Notes under the pieces: generated by a model
Database searches by the model: none
The model's input: the letters and a program-made list of their open reading frames with translations, nothing else
What the model was told of the DNA's origin: nothing
Translations under genes and position numbers: made by a program
Source of the DNA: Acidobacteriota bacterium
GTDB lineage: Bacteria; Acidobacteriota; Vicinamibacteria; Marinacidobacterales; SMYC01
NCBI GenBank assembly: GCA_004356105.1
Contig: SMYC01000152.1
Coordinates: 40,214 to 104,213, forward strand
Direction: 5' to 3'
DNA: 64,000 nucleotides
Shown here: one piece after another, positions 31,337-40,613 of the stretch
How positions within the stretch are numbered: position 1 is the first letter of the stretch
How the letters are laid out: each line of letters starts with the position of its first letter

Positions 31337-32704
31337 CTAGTTGTCCGATTCGAGGCCGGTATCCGCGCCCACGATGATGAGGCACGGTATCTTGACGCCG
31401 TTTAGGCGTGCGGGGTGGAACTGCGCTCGTATGATGGTCATCACCATCGTCGGAGCCCATTCGCTAGCGTCCGGCGTCACGTGCACGGCGACGATGCGGC
31501 CCCGGTGATCGATCAGCACGCCGAAGCCGCCGCGGCTCCGGCGCGAGCGTATCGTGCTCGGCATCTTGACCGCGCCGTCGATGATTTTTGGAGGCACATA
31601 GTCGATGCCCTCTTCCTTGAGCGCCATTGCGTAAGGCGTCAAGTCATGCAACAGATAGTCGAAGTTCTCGCTGAACGCGGATGTAAAAGCCGCCTCCGCA
31701 AGCTTTTCTTCGGAGGCGAGCGCATATTCAAAACCAATATGAAGGCTCGCTTCGGCATCGCGAGGAACCGCCTCGGCGAGCGCGCGAAAGAGACTCATAG
31801 CATCTTCGCGGTGGCCTTCATACGCGTGGGCGCGCGCTAACAGACGCAGGGCCCGCTCTCTTCCGGGCTCGACGAGAAGCACTTCGCCGAGCTCCTCGAT
31901 GGCCTCTATGTACTTCTTGTCCGCGAGAAGGGCTTCACCGACGAGAAGCCGCACTTCGATACGCTCGTCATCGGTCGTTGGCAAGAAGGTCGCAAGCCAG
32001 CTCAATGCCTGGTCGAACTTGCGATCCGAGATGTAATCGCGCGCTTGGTTCAAAGGAGAATGAAGCGCGGCGATCTCGAGCGGCGATTCTTCTACCTTGG
32101 GCTCGAGAAAGAAATAACGCGTCGGCTCGGCGCCACTCTTTTGCAGGCTTTCCATGAGCCTGGGGTGTCGGTTCGCGAACCGCTCGAGCGCATCCGGAAA
32201 CTCATCGATGATCTCGAGCACGTGGCCTTTGTAGACGAGGCCTTCGCTTCTGACGCCGGAGCGAATCGTGCCCAGGTAGATCGGCGCCTCGGGCCGGACC
32301 AGAAATGTCGGTATCCCGGCATTCGGCAGGGCCTTCACGCGATAACGCTGCTTCACGGGCGGGAAGCGCCGCGGGTTCATAGGTCGAATGGTCGGGAAGT
32401 AGACGGCTTCAATGGCCACGACCTCATAGCGGCCGACGGGAAGCGTTGCTTCGAAAAAGCCGAGTGCTCCGTCGACGCGGATCAGATGCTCGTCACCAGT
32501 CTCCGTATGGCGTACGCGTATCTTGCGCCCGCGATAGTCGGTTCCGTCGAACCGGCCTTGAATGCGGCCAAACACGATGGAGAGGCCCTCTTGGCGCAGC
32601 TCACTCCACGTCTCGTTCCCATCGAGGTCATCGGCCCAACTTGGAGCAGCCAGCGCCAACCAGAGCGCAGTCATCGCTGCCACCGTCCATCGAGCGCCGG
32701 TCAT
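31337..32704 (-). CDS. exported TPR protein with TonB-like C-terminal domain
   Basis: The protein of about 455 residues has a signal peptide (ending PSWADD). A beta-rich carboxypeptidase-regulatory-like part follows (about 30-120, GFFEATLPVGRYEVVAIEAV), then TPR-like helices (about 190-340, YIEAIEELGEVLLVEPGRERAL). The C-terminal segment resembles TonB (GGFGVLIDHRGRIVAVHVT, IIRAQFHPARLNG). The start 32704 follows a strong GGAGGT site. A role in an envelope complex is likely; no partner lies adjacent. Confidence 0.7.
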   Translation of the reverse strand: MTGARWTVAAMTALWLALAAPSWADDLDGNETWSELRQEGLSIVFGRIQGRFDGTDYRGRKIRVRHTETGDEHLIRVDGALGFFEATLPVGRYEVVAIEAVYFPTIRPMNPRRFPPVKQRYRVKALPNAGIPTFLVRPEAPIYLGTIRSGVRSEGLVYKGHVLEIIDEFPDALERFANRHPRLMESLQKSGAEPTRYFFLEPKVEESPLEIAALHSPLNQARDYISDRKFDQALSWLATFLPTTDDERIEVRLLVGEALLADKKYIEAIEELGEVLLVEPGRERALRLLARAHAYEGHREDAMSLFRALAEAVPRDAEASLHIGFEYALASEEKLAEAAFTSAFSENFDYLLHDLTPYAMALKEEGIDYVPPKIIDGAVKMPSTIRSRRSRGGFGVLIDHRGRIVAVHVTPDASEWAPTMVMTIIRAQFHPARLNGVKIPCLIIVGADTGLESDN

Positions 32705-32755
32705 CTTACCTCCGTCGGATTCAGGCGAGGACCATATCACACCCAGGATTCAGCA

Positions 32756-32840
32756 TTCAGCATTCAGCATTCAGGAAACTCTCAGGAATAGAGGCCAAAC
32801 CCGGTTGCCACGGTCCTGAGAGAATGCTGAATGCTGAAAT
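32756..32840. repeat. long hairpin of cagcatt stutters
   Basis: The left arm has four tandem copies of the heptamer cattcag followed by ctctcagga. The right arm (32814-32840) is the inverse, tcctgagagaatgctgaatgctgaaat. The arms pair over about 26 bases. It abuts the pncB stop codon, so it may act as its 3' terminator structure even without a T-run. Confidence 0.6.
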
Positions 32841-34069
32841 CAATATCGGACCGCTTCAACGTGTTCGTGGTTGTGGCCAAAAATACGCTTGAAGCGCTCG
32901 ATGTCTTCCGGCGTGCCGGTGGCTTTGGCCATGTTGTCGCTGAGCTTCACCGTGCGAAGGCCGTCGGCTTCCACGGCTTTGACTACGATCGAGACCGGAT
33001 CAAAACCTAGATCGTTGGTCAGGTTCGTGCCCCATCCGAAGCTCAGCTTGACCCGTCCGTGAAAACGCTCCGACAATTGGAGGATCGTTTCGAGCTCGAG
33101 GCCGTCGCTGAAAATCAGAAGCTTCTCCTTCGGATCCACGCCGTGCGACTCGTAGAAGCTCAATGCGCGCTCGCCGAACTCGAAAGGATCCCCGGAGTCG
33201 TGCCGGAGCCCCTTCCATGCACGAGCTTGATCTTTCGTCATGTCGTGAAAGAAAAACTCCGAGCCGTAGGTATCCGTCAACGCAATGGAGAGCCCCCAGC
33301 CATAGAGCTCCCACCAATCCTTCAACACCCGATTATGCGAAGCGCGGATGCGATCGTCCGATTCGTGCATGATGCTCGACATCACCATGTAGAGCTCGTG
33401 CGCGGAGGTTCCCATGGGGACGAGCCCGTGCAGCATCGCCGACTCGGTGGCCGACGTGCCCGCGAACTGACCAGGGAGCTCCGCGGCAAGCACGCGGTCG
33501 ACATAGTGCTGCCACTCTCGACTGAAGCGACGCCTCGTACCGAAATCGACAAACTCGATCTCGGGATGCTCGCGCAGAGTTCGAATCTTCTCTGCGAGCC
33601 GGACCTTGCCTCGGGCATAGACGAGGTCCTGCTCGAAAGGCGAGAGCTTGCGCAAGAGGCTTCGGTTATAGAGCTCGTTCAAAAGAGCGAGCGCTATAGT
33701 CTCCCAGTAGATAGCTTCGGACCACAAGCCGTGAAATCGCATCTGAAAGCTGCCTTCCTCTTCTTCGAGCTCGTAGTCGGGAAGCCGCAGCTGGCGCAAA
33801 AACTCGAGGTAGTCCTCGGTGAACATCCGATCCCCGTATTCGTTCGTCCCACGGAGATAATGGAGCTCGCTATTGTTGAACCGCAAGCTCCGCGCGTGGT
33901 CGAGCTCGGCGCGGAGCTCGTCCCGATCGACGATGTCCGCGAGCCGCACGTGCCGCGTCCGGTTGGTCAAAGCATAGGTGACGGTAACGTCGGGGTAGCG
34001 CAGAAACACCATCTGCCCCATGGTGAACTTGTAGAAATCGACATCGAGCAAAGATTGGATGATAGGCAT
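32840..34069 (-). CDS. pncB: nicotinate phosphoribosyltransferase
   Basis: The 409-residue enzyme converts nicotinate and PRPP to nicotinate mononucleotide for NAD salvage. It begins SLLDVDFYKFTMGQM, the family N-terminus. It contains the signatures FGTRRRFSREWQ and HDSGDPFEFGERAL, and the phosphate-binding end FGWGTNLTNDLG. It follows the nicotinamidase gene by two bases, in an operon led by nrtR. Its stop codon touches a long hairpin. Confidence 0.96.
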   Translation of the reverse strand: MPIIQSLLDVDFYKFTMGQMVFLRYPDVTVTYALTNRTRHVRLADIVDRDELRAELDHARSLRFNNSELHYLRGTNEYGDRMFTEDYLEFLRQLRLPDYELEEEEGSFQMRFHGLWSEAIYWETIALALLNELYNRSLLRKLSPFEQDLVYARGKVRLAEKIRTLREHPEIEFVDFGTRRRFSREWQHYVDRVLAAELPGQFAGTSATESAMLHGLVPMGTSAHELYMVMSSIMHESDDRIRASHNRVLKDWWELYGWGLSIALTDTYGSEFFFHDMTKDQARAWKGLRHDSGDPFEFGERALSFYESHGVDPKEKLLIFSDGLELETILQLSERFHGRVKLSFGWGTNLTNDLGFDPVSIVVKAVEADGLRTVKLSDNMAKATGTPEDIERFKRIFGHNHEHVEAVRY

Positions 34070-34071
34070 CG

Positions 34072-35100
34072 CTACCGCCTTTCCTTTGCGAGCGTCGCGG
34101 AGAGCTCGGGCCAGGTGTCGATAGGCTCGGTGCAGAGGACTCGATGCATCCCGGCCTGTTCAAATTCTCGAAAGACAGCGTCCGCCTCGTCGGTAAAATC
34201 GGCGACGCCTGGGACGACGACCGGTGACGTCGCGTCCTCGAGCAGATAGATTTTCCGCGCGAGCGCGGGGTCGCGCTTTTTGATCTCGGCGAGCAGATCG
34301 GCAACCGTCCACGCGACGCAGTGACTCTTCGCTTGGCCGGCCACGATGAGCGCGTCGTAGGCGAGAAGCTCTTCGACGAAGGCCTCGTCTTTGGGCGGTG
34401 CTAGCCCACCGGATTCGGTCGACAGCTCGGGCCGAAGCACCGAGTAGTTCTCGCTCAACGGATGATCGCCTTTGACCTCGAACGCCGTCTGAGCGCCGCG
34501 CAGGATGTTGTGAAAAAAAACGGCCTCCTCGACGGTGGAGACGAGCGCGTGGCCGATGCCTCCGAGCATCGCGTGGTAAGGCCATACCATGAGGGAGTAC
34601 TTACCGTCCTGGCTGAGGGTCCGGCAATATTGCTCCAGATATTCTTGGTCGCAGCCGGGAATCGATTCCAGCGCGCGCGGACTCACCTTCCACCGGCCGG
34701 AGGTGACGTCTTCGAGTGTGACCACCGTCATAGGCTCGGGGTGCTCCCCCGCCATGTCGACGAGAAAGGCGCTGTGGAAGATCTGCATAGCTTTGTGGGT
34801 GTCGAGTGTGGCATGGATGCGCGTGATGCGATCGAGATTCTCGTAGATGAACCGACAAAGCCGCTTGTTGTCCTCGACAGCGGCCATCCCCGATCGCCCC
34901 GCAACAAAGAGCTCGAATTCCGGAATGCAGAATGTGTTCTGGACATCCACGAGCAAAAGCCCAATACGATAGGCGTCACTCGAGGACGGCGCCACGGCGT
35001 GCTGCTCGCGCCACCTCTGAGCCTCGCGGGCCAGCTTTTCGTAAGGGACGCGAAAGACCTCACCCACTTTTTCGGGATCGAAATGTTCCGGTATTATCAA
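34072..35100 (-). CDS. nicotinamidase-like cysteine hydrolase
   Basis: The 342-residue protein is longer than classic PncA (about 210) but has the isochorismatase-fold triad: Asp in LLVDVQNTF near residue 51, the conserved YSLMVWPYHAMLGG segment, and the nucleophilic Cys in AGQAKSHCVAWT near 265. The N-terminal 40 residues and a mid insertion are extra. Its place between nrtR and pncB strongly suggests deamidation of nicotinamide to nicotinate. The start is TTG, overlapping the nrtR stop (TTGA). Confidence 0.85.
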   Translation of the reverse strand: MIIPEHFDPEKVGEVFRVPYEKLAREAQRWREQHAVAPSSSDAYRIGLLLVDVQNTFCIPEFELFVAGRSGMAAVEDNKRLCRFIYENLDRITRIHATLDTHKAMQIFHSAFLVDMAGEHPEPMTVVTLEDVTSGRWKVSPRALESIPGCDQEYLEQYCRTLSQDGKYSLMVWPYHAMLGGIGHALVSTVEEAVFFHNILRGAQTAFEVKGDHPLSENYSVLRPELSTESGGLAPPKDEAFVEELLAYDALIVAGQAKSHCVAWTVADLLAEIKKRDPALARKIYLLEDATSPVVVPGVADFTDEADAVFREFEQAGMHRVLCTEPIDTWPELSATLAKERR

Positions 35101-35771
35101 AATATCTCGACAATCTGGGCCTCGGGCTCGCGGCTCGTAAAGCTATAGAGCATCGCTGGCCGGTGACGCCCCCCCGTCGATCTCTCTCCGGATGCCTGAA
35201 CGATACCGAGCGACGAGACTTTCTTGCGGAAGTTCCGTTTGTCGAGCCTTCGGCTCAGCACCGTTTCATAGGCCGCCTGGAGCTCGCTGAGTGTGAACTT
35301 CTCCGGGAGCAGCGACCACATCACGTTCGTGTATTGAATCTTCGCGGTCAGTCGCGCCCGGGCGTAGTCGAGAATGGTCTCGTGGTCGTAGGCAAGTTTC
35401 CCCGGAAGCCCTTCGACGCCCCAAAATCGTACTTGTTTATACTTGTCGGTCGTCTTCAATTCGAGACGGTCGCGTTGGACGAGTGAGAAATAGGCAATCG
35501 AGACGACCCGGCCGCTCGGGTCCCGCGACTCGTCGTCGAAGCTATAGAGCTGCTCGAGATAGACGTCGCGGAGGCCCGTCTGCTCCTCGAGAACCCGCGA
35601 CGCCGCACCATCGAGCCTTTCGCCGTCGTCAATGAGCCCTCCTGGCAACGCCCACACACCGTGGAAGGGGTCCTGTTTCATCTGGATGAGCAGCACGTCG
35701 AGCCTTCCCTGGGCGACCGTGAAAATGCAGTTATCCACGGCGACTAGAACTTGCTGCGTTTTATTGGCCAT
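35097..35771 (-). CDS. nrtR: NrtR-type NAD-metabolism repressor
   Basis: The 224-residue protein joins a Nudix domain (about 1-145) with a C-terminal winged helix (FTLSELQAAYETVL, KRNFRKKVSSLGIV). The Nudix box reads GGLIDDGERLDGAASRVLEEQTGL: key catalytic glutamates are replaced (R-V rather than R-E; E-Q rather than E-E). This matches NrtR, which senses ADP-ribose without hydrolysing it. NrtR proteins repress NAD synthesis and salvage genes. Here the two next genes are a nicotinamidase and pncB. A palindrome stands 25 bases before its start. Confidence 0.9.
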   Translation of the reverse strand: MANKTQQVLVAVDNCIFTVAQGRLDVLLIQMKQDPFHGVWALPGGLIDDGERLDGAASRVLEEQTGLRDVYLEQLYSFDDESRDPSGRVVSIAYFSLVQRDRLELKTTDKYKQVRFWGVEGLPGKLAYDHETILDYARARLTAKIQYTNVMWSLLPEKFTLSELQAAYETVLSRRLDKRNFRKKVSSLGIVQASGERSTGGRHRPAMLYSFTSREPEAQIVEIF

Positions 35772-35795
35772 CCCGTGCCATCCGCCCTCGTGTTA

Positions 35796-35810
35796 GTGTA
35801 CATATTACAC
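35796..35810. promoter_or_regulatory. candidate NrtR operator
   Basis: GTGTA-catat-TACAC is a perfect 5+5 inverted repeat in an AT-rich patch, 25 bases upstream of the nrtR start. NrtR proteins bind AT-rich palindromes in front of their own operons. I did not match it to a published consensus, so the assignment rests on position and symmetry. Confidence 0.5.
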
Positions 35811-35855
35811 CATCAATATACGCGAAAGGGAATCGCGCGTCAAACGGGGAAGTCA

Positions 35856-37514
35856 CTAAAGAAGCTGGGCGGCACCGGCGAAAGAGAGAACCTCACCGGC
35901 GGTCTGAAAGCGCTCTTCCGGTCTCTTCGCGAGGCACAGAAGAACGAGCTCTTCGAGCTTCTCGTTGATCTCGGTGCGTTTTGGCCGCAGCGGCGGGGCC
36001 GGCGTGTGCAGGTGGTGCATCAAGAGGTTGCCCTCGGTGAACGGGGCGCGGCCGACGAGAAGCTCATAGAGCGTCGCGCCGAGCGAGTACACATCGGTGC
36101 GCGGGTCCGTCAGCTTTCCCTGAATCGCCTCCGGGGAAATGTATTTCGGCGTCCCCGACATCGAGTAGGCCCAACTCTCCCCGCTCTTTTCATCCTCAGG
36201 GGGCTCGGCGGGGCGGGCGAGCCCGAAGTCCAAGAGCTTCACACGGTCATCGGCGGTGAGTATAACGTTCGACGGCTTCAAGTCGCGATGGATGATCCCG
36301 CGACTATGCGCGTGGTCGAGGCCCTGACAGACCGAGACCAGCCAGTGAAGCGCTTCGGGAATGTCGAGCCAGGTTTTTTTCCGAAGGATGCCTTGATAGG
36401 TCTCCCCTTCTATGAGCTCCATGCAAATGAACGCCTTGTCCCCGTCATAGCCCAGGTCGTAAACGGTGACGATATTGGGATGGTTGAGCGCCGCGGCGGC
36501 GCGCGCTTCTGCCAATAGCTGTTCGCGCGCCGCCGGATCTTTGGCGAGTGACTCTGCGAGCACTTTGTAAGCGACAGGTCGTTTGAGCAACCGGTCGAAT
36601 GCTTTGTATACAGACCCCATGCCGCCTTTACCGAGCATGCCGGTGATCTCGTAGCGCGCCTTGTCCTGATGCGTCACGATCGGCTTCGCGCTCTTGATCG
36701 TCTCGGAACGTGTTTGCTCGTCTTCGATCTGCTGCTGAAGCTTTTTATAGCGCTCGTTGGCGCCGCGATAGTCGTAGCGCACGACGATCACGCGGCGCAA
36801 AATGTCGGCAGCCTCGTCGAGGTTCCCTTCCGATTCTTCGGCGCGCGCGAGCTCGTCCCAAAGCTCGAGATTGTCCCCGGTCACCTCCTGTCCCGCGAGC
36901 ACGGTGCGAAGCTTGTCGCCAGCGAGCGACGCCCAGCCCCGTCGCACGAAAGCTCGGGCGAGCTGCACCACGGCGACAGTAAAATTCGGGTCCGACGCCG
37001 GGACTTGCTGAAGGAACTCCACCATCTTGGTCTCGGAGTTCGCTTCCGCGGCGGATTTGGCGGCGTCGAAAAATCGGTTGGACTTGGCGAAAAGAAGGCT
37101 AGCTAGATCGAAATCGCCGAGCTCGAAATAAAGCTCGGCGGATTTTTCTTTATTGCCCGCCTTGAGGAACAGATCCGCGGCCCGTCCCTTCTCTTCCGCC
37201 TGGAGCGCTGCGCCCGCGGCCTCATTGTAAGCGCCGGCTTGCTCGTAACATTCCGAGGCGCGCTCGAATCGTCCTTCTGTTTCGAAGATTTCAGCGGCGC
37301 GGATGGGGTCGCCACCTTTCAGAAAGGATTCCGCTGCCGCCACGGCATCACCGCCCGAGAGCTTTTCGTCGCCGAGAAGATTCGCCGCCTCGCGTATGTC
37401 GCCCGCTTTTTCGTAAAGCTCGGCGGCTTTGCGCGTCGAGCCGGCCTTTTTCCAGAGCTCCGCGGCACGCCGGATCTCGCCATTTTCTTCCGCGAGCCCC
37501 GCAGCGAGACGCAA
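35856..37514 (-). CDS. Ser/Thr kinase, C-terminal part of a frameshifted gene
   Basis: The 552-residue open frame holds helical repeats of the form RAAELWKKAGSTRKAAELYEKAGD over about 250 residues. A kinase domain follows, with MLGKGGMGSVYKAFD, HRDLKPSNVIL, LLDFGLARP and PEAIQGKLTDPRTDVYSLG. It should be catalytically competent. The frame stays open upstream of the listed TTG start, reading HRAGRCFEKAGETARAIEIY, and continues the repeats of the upstream open frame. So this is the 3' part of one gene of about 780 codons split by a one-base shift. Confidence 0.85.
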   Translation of the reverse strand: MRLAAGLAEENGEIRRAAELWKKAGSTRKAAELYEKAGDIREAANLLGDEKLSGGDAVAAAESFLKGGDPIRAAEIFETEGRFERASECYEQAGAYNEAAGAALQAEEKGRAADLFLKAGNKEKSAELYFELGDFDLASLLFAKSNRFFDAAKSAAEANSETKMVEFLQQVPASDPNFTVAVVQLARAFVRRGWASLAGDKLRTVLAGQEVTGDNLELWDELARAEESEGNLDEAADILRRVIVVRYDYRGANERYKKLQQQIEDEQTRSETIKSAKPIVTHQDKARYEITGMLGKGGMGSVYKAFDRLLKRPVAYKVLAESLAKDPAAREQLLAEARAAAALNHPNIVTVYDLGYDGDKAFICMELIEGETYQGILRKKTWLDIPEALHWLVSVCQGLDHAHSRGIIHRDLKPSNVILTADDRVKLLDFGLARPAEPPEDEKSGESWAYSMSGTPKYISPEAIQGKLTDPRTDVYSLGATLYELLVGRAPFTEGNLLMHHLHTPAPPLRPKRTEINEKLEELVLLCLAKRPEERFQTAGEVLSFAGAAQLL

Positions 37515-37591
37515 TTGACCGCCGCGCTCGTAGATCTCGATCGCGCGCGCGGTCTCGCCCGCTTTTTCGAAACACCGGCCCGCGCGATGGC

Positions 37592-38281
37592 TCAGCCGGG
37601 CGAGCTCGGCAACGTGGCTCGCCGCACCGTAGTGGCTGCTGCGCCATCGATCTCCTGGGCTTGACGGGCGAAGCTCTCGCCGGCTTTCGCGAGCTCGCCA
37701 CCTCGTTCATAGGCTTCGGCGGCACGCACATGGTTGTCTGCGCGCGCGTAGATTTTCGCCGCTTTCTCGAAATCTCCCGATTCGAGGAACTCCGCCGCGG
37801 CTTCGAGAGACGAGCCTGCTTTCACATAAGCATCCGCGGCATTCTCGTGCTGTCCGAGCTCTTTGTAGAGTTGGGCGGCGCGAAGCTTCTCGTCCGAGAG
37901 CAGAAACCAATCCGCGGCAACTTCTTTGTGTCCGAGACGAAGGCACATCTCGCCGGCGAGGTGGTACTCCCCGGCCTTTTCATAACAATCGAGCGCCTTG
38001 TCGAGATCGCCGAGCTGGTCGTAGTGAAGCCCAGCCGTGAGCCAGTCGCCGGACTTCTCCGCCGCCATCGCCCCGCCCTTCGCCTTGAGCCCCTCGACGC
38101 GAGCGCCGAACAAACGCTCACCAACGCCGCCAACGAGCGCGAGCACGCCTGTTTTTTGATTGACGATGTGGATCGCCCACACGACGCCGAGCGTAAGGGC
38201 AAACATTCTGACGTTGCCCCATGAGAGATAGCTCGTGAGCCCGCCGATATGTCCCCAAACAACTTCCACGAATTCTGCCAC
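37592..38281 (-). CDS. membrane anchor and helical repeats, N-terminal part of the frameshifted kinase gene
   Basis: The 229-residue open frame starts at a GTG, has a transmembrane helix (about 27-40, FALTLGVVWAIHIVN), and then TPR/SNAP-like helical repeats (LDKALDCYEKAGEYHLAGEM, LYKELGQHENAADAYVKAGS). It ends in an out-of-frame tail TVRRATLPSSPG. The neighbouring frame continues the repeats as HYGAASHVAELARLSHRAG without interruption. One missing base near 37625-37660 explains the break. There is no slippery heptamer at the site, so programmed shifting is unlikely. Confidence 0.8.
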   Translation of the reverse strand: MAEFVEVVWGHIGGLTSYLSWGNVRMFALTLGVVWAIHIVNQKTGVLALVGGVGERLFGARVEGLKAKGGAMAAEKSGDWLTAGLHYDQLGDLDKALDCYEKAGEYHLAGEMCLRLGHKEVAADWFLLSDEKLRAAQLYKELGQHENAADAYVKAGSSLEAAAEFLESGDFEKAAKIYARADNHVRAAEAYERGGELAKAGESFARQAQEIDGAAATTVRRATLPSSPG

Positions 38282-38293
38282 GCGCTCTTGTCC

Positions 38294-39157
38294 CTAGAGG
38301 TCCAGCTCTTTGAGAAAGTCACGGAAACGCGCGCCGAGATCGGGGCGTTTCAGCGCATAATCGACGGTGGCCTTGAGAAAGCCCAGCTTGTTGCCGCAAT
38401 CGTGGCGAACGCCCTCGAACTCGAAGCCATAAATGTCGGTCTCTCCGAGCAAAGACGCGAGCCCGTTGGTCAGCTGGATCTCACCGCGCTGGTCTTTCGC
38501 CGTTGACTTCAAATGGTCGAAGATCGCGGGCGTCAGGATGTAGCGGCCGATGATGGCGAGATCGGAGGGCGCGTCCTCGACCGCCGGTTTCTCCACGAGC
38601 TTCTTGACTTTGTGCAGCCCATCGCCGACCGACTCCGCGGCAATGACGCCGTAGCTCGAAATGTCTTCTTTCGGGACGCGCATCACCGCGAGCACCGGAG
38701 CCTGGACTTTTTCATAAACCTCGACCATCTGCCGGATACAGGGGACGTCGCTCGCGACGAGGTCGTCGCCGAGAAGCACCGCAAAGGGCTCGTTTCCCAC
38801 GAGAGGCTCCGCGACCGAGACCGCGTGGCCGAGCCCAAGCGCTTCTTTCTGTCGGACATAGCACACGTTGACGAGATCCGAAATCGCCTTCACGATCTCG
38901 AGCTCCTCGCTCTTTCCCTTCTCCTCGAGAAAGCGCTCGAGCTCGAACGACACGTCGAAATGATCTTCGATGGCCGTCTTCCCCCGCCCGGTCACGATGA
39001 TGACGTCGGTGATGCCGGATGCGACGGATTCTTCAATCGCGTATTGGATCAGCGGCTTGTCGACGAGAGGCAGCATCTCTTTCGGCTGCGCTTTGGTCGC
39101 CGGGAGAAATCGCGTCCCCAGCCCGGCGGCAGGTAAAACGGCTTTACGGATACTCAT
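38294..39157 (-). CDS. galU: UTP-glucose-1-phosphate uridylyltransferase
   Basis: The protein of about 287 residues makes UDP-glucose. It has the nucleotidyltransferase signature AVLPAAGLGTRFLPATKAQPKEM in sequence, the ALGLGHAV motif, and VLLGDDLV as the metal site. The start at 39157 (MSIRKAVLPAAG) is conserved; the open frame extends 31 codons further upstream into the gap. It lies 12 bases before the kinase gene. UDP-glucose may feed the glycosyltransferases and glycogen genes of the window. Confidence 0.95.
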   Translation of the reverse strand: MSIRKAVLPAAGLGTRFLPATKAQPKEMLPLVDKPLIQYAIEESVASGITDVIIVTGRGKTAIEDHFDVSFELERFLEEKGKSEELEIVKAISDLVNVCYVRQKEALGLGHAVSVAEPLVGNEPFAVLLGDDLVASDVPCIRQMVEVYEKVQAPVLAVMRVPKEDISSYGVIAAESVGDGLHKVKKLVEKPAVEDAPSDLAIIGRYILTPAIFDHLKSTAKDQRGEIQLTNGLASLLGETDIYGFEFEGVRHDCGNKLGFLKATVDYALKRPDLGARFRDFLKELDL

Positions 39158-39281
39158 GAGGCCGATCGAGTCCTTTTCCGAAATGAGTCCAGGGGTGGTT
39201 TGACGGAAAGCTAGATAAGATAGGCTCGCATGCATCACGCCGGCGCGCAAGCAGGAATTGCGGCAATGCTACAATGCGCCC

Positions 39282-40577
39282 GTGCTCGACGTTAAATTCG
39301 TTGCCGAAAATCTCGACTTCGTAACCCGTAAGCTCCGCGAGCGTGGGGCCGAGGTCTACCTCGAGAGCTTCGAGAAGCTGACCGGCCTGAACACCGAGCG
39401 GAAAAGCCTCCAGACCGACGTCAGCACGATGCGTCACGAGCACCAGACAGCATCGAAGAAGATTGGGGCGCTGTTCAAGGAAGGCAAGAAAGACGAAGCA
39501 GAAGCGCTGAGGGGACATCTTCGCCTGGACTCCGACGCGATCAAAGCCAAAGAAAACCGGCAGCGCGAGGTCGGCGAGGCGCTCGACAAGCTTCTGGCCA
39601 CGGTCCCAAACCTCGCCCATGAGAGCGTCCCTGTCGGTCCCGACGAGTCCGCCAACGAAGAAACCCGGCGATGGGGCGAGCTTCCCCAGATGGACTTCAC
39701 GCCAAAGCCTCACTGGGAGCTCGGCGAAGCGCTCGGCATCTTGAATTTCGAGCGCGCGGCAAAGATGTCGGGCGCGCGCTTTGCGGTGCTCGACGGCCTC
39801 GGTGCGCGGCTCGAGCGAGCCCTCATCAACTTCATGCTCGACATCCACACGAAGGAGCACGGCTATCGCGAAATGGTCCCGCCTTTTCTCGTCGGCTCGG
39901 ACGCACTCTTCGGCGCGGGCCAGCTTCCGAAGTTCGAGGAAGATCTGTTCAAGGTCCGGGAGCACGACCTTTATCTCATCCCGACGGCGGAAGTGCCGCT
40001 CACTAACTTGCATCGGGACGAGATTCTCGAAGCGTCCGAGCTACCCCGCCGCTATACGGCTGTAACACCTTGTTTTCGAAGCGAAGCGGGATCCCATGGA
40101 AGAGACGTGCGAGGGCTCATACGCCAGCATCAGTTCAACAAAGTCGAGCTCGTGAAGATCACCGACGCGGAAAGCTCTTTTGACGAGCTGGAGACGTTGA
40201 CCGCGGATGCCGAGTCCATTTTGAGAAGGCTCGAGCTCCCCTATCGCGTCATGACCCTCTCGACGGGCGACATGGGGTTCTCGGCCGCGAAAACATATGA
40301 CCTCGAAGTGTGGCTGCCGTCTCAAGACACCTATCGCGAGATCAGCTCGTGCAGCAACTGCACCGATTTTCAAGCGCGGCGCGCCAAGATCCGGTACCGC
40401 CCCGAGCCGAAAGCGAAGACGCGCTTCTGTCATACATTGAACGGATCGGCCCTCGCGATCGGCCGCACTTGGCTCGCGATTCTCGAGAACCACCAGAACG
40501 AGGACGGCTCGATCACGATCCCCGAAGCGCTCTGTCCCTATCTAGACGGACTCGAGGTGATTACGAAGAACGGGTGA
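39282..40577 (+). CDS. serS: serine-tRNA ligase
   Basis: The protein of about 431 residues has the N-terminal coiled-coil arm (about 30-100) and the class II core: motif 2 [21 protein letters not shown] and motif 3 with [16 protein letters not shown]. The GTG at 39282 gives [14 protein letters not shown], matching the family start better than the TTG eight codons upstream. tRNA-Ser(UGA), one of its substrates, is encoded 1.6 kb downstream. Confidence 0.96.
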   Translation: MLDVKFVAENLDFVTRKLRERGAEVYLESFEKLTGLNTERKSLQTDVSTMRHEHQTASKKIGALFKEGKKDEAEALRGHLRLDSDAIKAKENRQREVGEALDKLLATVPNLAHESVPVGPDESANEETRRWGELPQMDFTPKPHWELGEALGILNFERAAKMSGARFAVLDGLGARLERALINFMLDIHTKEHGYREMVPPFLVGSDALFGAGQLPKFEEDLFKVREHDLYLIPTAEVPLTNLHRDEILEASELPRRYTAVTPCFRSEAGSHGRDVRGLIRQHQFNKVELVKITDAESSFDELETLTADAESILRRLELPYRVMTLSTGDMGFSAAKTYDLEVWLPSQDTYREISSCSNCTDFQARRAKIRYRPEPKAKTRFCHTLNGSALAIGRTWLAILENHQNEDGSITIPEALCPYLDGLEVITKNG

Positions 40578-40613
40578 GCGCCGAGACTCCGGGCACTAGG
40601 CCCTAATCTAGCT

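Noticed and set aside
33059-34249. 396-residue plus-strand open frame
   Set aside because: It lies wholly antisense to pncB and the nicotinamidase gene and has no recognisable domain. It is a shadow of high-GC coding sequence, as are the long frames at 13196-14239, 58773-59699, 6088-6729 and 165-854.
37592-37660. Programmed frameshift in the helical-repeat kinase gene
   Set aside because: No slippery heptamer or stimulating structure was seen at the junction; a simple one-base loss is the better explanation.
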